A stretch of DNA of 64,000 nucleotides from Acanthococcus lagerstroemiae. Lineage: Eukaryota; Arthropoda; Insecta; Hemiptera; Eriococcidae. Positions within the stretch are counted from its first letter, which is position 1, and each line of letters starts with the position of its first letter. The DNA lies in assembly GCA_031841125.1 (NCBI GenBank), contig CM063109.1, positions 224,321-288,320 on the forward strand, read 5' to 3'. The notes beneath the pieces were generated by a model. It was not told where the DNA came from. It saw only the letters and a list, made by a program, of their open reading frames with translations, and did not search any database. This document shows, piece by piece, positions 62,248-64,000 of the stretch. The position numbers and the translations under genes are program-made.

Positions 62248-62439
62248 AGGTCGAATGCGTCAGGTACATGCTTTCAAAATAGTTCGTAAATTTTCGGGAA
62301 ATGTCATTCATTGAACATAAGAAACTTACAAACGAATTTTTACCAGTAACTGTAGCAATGGAAAATAAAATATAAAAGAAGAAGCACATCTATTATACTT
62401 AGGTAGGGCAATGTCCTTTATTGTCATTGTGGGATACCT

Positions 62440-63060
62440 ACTTCATACATGGTAGATACACGTTTTTAAGTAAACTTGTGCATTAAATTGGAAGTTTGAT
62501 CAGTTATAATGTACGTACTTACGTATAACCATTTACGCTCTTTGTGGCTGTAGGTATTTCATATTTATATGAAATACTTGACATATTTTTATAGACAGTC
62601 AAACAGCAATAACTGATTTCTGTTCTATGTAGTGTTCAGGGGGTCCGGTTTTGACCAAAGGGAGGAGGGGTGTTAGAGGGAGTGCTAAAATTATAAAACA
62701 CTATTTGACAAATTCGCAAGGAAGGTCCAGACCGCCTGCCCCCCCCCCTTCCTCTTCAACTCGCATTGCGTTCATTCGAAATGTCTTGATTCATTTGCAG
62801 TTTATCGCTTCATGTTTGTGTTGTTCAGACGAACATGTTAATGTTTTTAAAAATTCAGTACGATAATTAGAATAAATGCTAAACATAGTGTCCAAAAACC
62901 GAAATTTCTGGTATACGGGGCTGAAAATGGACAGTGTGGGTACATATAAGTACGAAACAATATCAAAGTATATTATGGTCGTGTTATATAATGAGCTATT
63001 TTGAGCTCGTTTTGGAGATTTTAGATTTTTAACCCCTAATAATGATATCTGAAGGAAGGC
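62440..63060 (-). repeat. Duplicated block, copy 2
   Basis: Partner of 61090-61560. At 62990-63060 it again runs into the Helitron-like text (GAGCTCGTTTTGGAGATTTTAG, CCCCTAATAATGATATCTGA), so the duplication includes part of the element. Confidence 0.7.
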
Positions 63061-64000
63061 AGGAAGACATTTGTGGATATTACGCGAAATTACGACATTA
63101 TCGGTATCCACAAAATGTTGAGGGAAGTTTCAGTGTACGCTATGAAGCAATACGGCTGATGTAGAATGAAAAATTGAAAATCGTTGATTGATAAAAAAAA
63201 AGTGGTATCGGTCCTGAAGAACATTTCGAAAGTACCAAAATCGGACCAGTTTTATTTTAGTTGAATATTTTGAAATCCTGATGTGGTAATGTAAATTACT
63301 TGTAAAAATGTGTACCCCAAAAATCTACCAAATTAGAATGAAAAAAAAATCCCACCAAATTAGTAGGTGCGATTTGTTTTGGAAAATTTGAAGTTTTTCC
63401 CCCCTTTTGTTCTGAAGAGTAATGACATGGCCACGCTGACATCAAGACTTCGAAACAGTTGAATAGCGATTCATAAGTAGATGTAAAAGAAATTCGTTTC
63501 AAAAATATGTGCAAATTGGGAGAGGGGATGTACAAACAGTTCACTGACCAAAACGCGAAAAACACAATCGTACAGCTGGAAGAAAACTGGCATGTGTGCA
63601 GAAATGATATTTATGTATTTTTCGTGGGAATGCGTTCAGCACTTCATAAGAATAAAAAAACAAGCAGCTAAGCTGCTGAAAGAGGGTCGGCTCTAGACTG
63701 GAAAATTAAAGACTAGTTTAACTGTTCAGGAAAAAGGACCTACCAGTAGTCATGTTTAAGGTCTCATTATATGGTCGTGTATTCAAGTTCGTCACTTTCG
63801 AGTTTATAATTATAGCTTCCTTTACACTCGCTGGAAATGATACCAAAGAGCTGAAAGATGAAACGTAATTATTAGGATGACACTACAAGCACACTTAACA
63901 ACACATCACATCTGACATGACATCAAGATTAATGTGCACTATTGGAGGCTCGTTGCCGTCCCCAATAAAATCGAAATTGTTCCTTATAATTTATAATTAG
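63061..64000. other. No gene recognised
   Basis: AT-rich, no coding or repeat signal supported; the final exon of the thymosin-beta gene was looked for here and not found. Confidence 0.4.

Noticed and set aside
59950..64000. Last exon of the thymosin-beta gene
   Set aside because: Candidate AG sites (for example TTTTCAG near 61382) are not followed by the expected VIxxEK-type ending, so no exon is called.

Overview
The window looks like nuclear DNA of an arthropod, most probably an insect. It is AT-rich, intron-bearing and almost wholly built of transposable elements (TEs) in various stages of decay. The evidence is the TE mix (piggyBac, copia with a tRNA-iMet half-molecule primer site, Jockey, R1-like, CR1/Daphne-like and RTE-like non-LTR elements, a FLYWCH-MULE, THAP/P-like remains, Helitrons and many hAT- and mariner-type MITEs), plus one clear animal gene. 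That gene is a multi-domain thymosin-beta/ciboulot gene on the + strand with GT-AG introns. I cannot fix the order; nothing suggests bacteria.

Layout. (1) 1-6530: a dispersed repeat family in two direct copies (1-945; 3641-4450 plus 6405-6516), with two copies of an unrecognised small, highly charged ORF (about 1371-1690 and 2487-2860). The second copy is broken by a short MITE (4451-4626) and by an 8-bp-TSD element (4642-6396) that carries a THAP-domain element (4671-5890) nested inside it. (2) 6.5-15.6 kb: mostly unassignable, with two 100-bp retroelement stubs, a mariner-like TIR element (11467-12369) and two tandem Helitron-like elements. (3) 15.6-20.35 kb: a large element with TIRs of about 100 bp enclosing two inverted RTE-like 3' ends and a 62-bp minisatellite. 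(4) 20.37-27.19 kb: a nest of a short MITE containing a hAT-like element, containing a piggyBac element with an uninterrupted 652-aa transposase, which in turn holds an R1-like retroelement and a pogo-like MITE. (5) 27.3-38.7 kb: an inverted copy of the first repeat family, split by a CR1/Daphne-like retrotransposon that is itself split by a FLYWCH-MULE; then a copia element with both LTRs but no reverse transcriptase, and a hAT MITE rich in GGCTAA. (6) 38.7-46.9 kb: MITEs, a GAGGCGAAAA repeat array, a second MULE scrap and a P/THAP9-like transposase pseudogene. (7) 47.08-59.90 kb: the thymosin-beta gene. It has one exon with the start codon and three 114-nt symmetric (phase 1-1) exons, each coding for one actin-binding WH2/thymosin module. 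Its 9.2-kb first coding intron holds a dead Jockey element and a MITE. (8) 60-64 kb: a MITE, a duplicated block linked to a reverse-strand Helitron-like sequence, and a GTTACCC-rich tandem repeat.

The host gene is the only cellular function I can support: actin-monomer binding by repeated WH2/thymosin modules. The rest is a record of repeated TE insertion, with many target-site duplications still readable, so relative order of insertion can be inferred. Proteins that look least damaged are the piggyBac transposase (catalytic aspartates and zinc-binding tail all present), the MULE transposase (one frameshift in an A-run) and the copia gag/pol part that remains.
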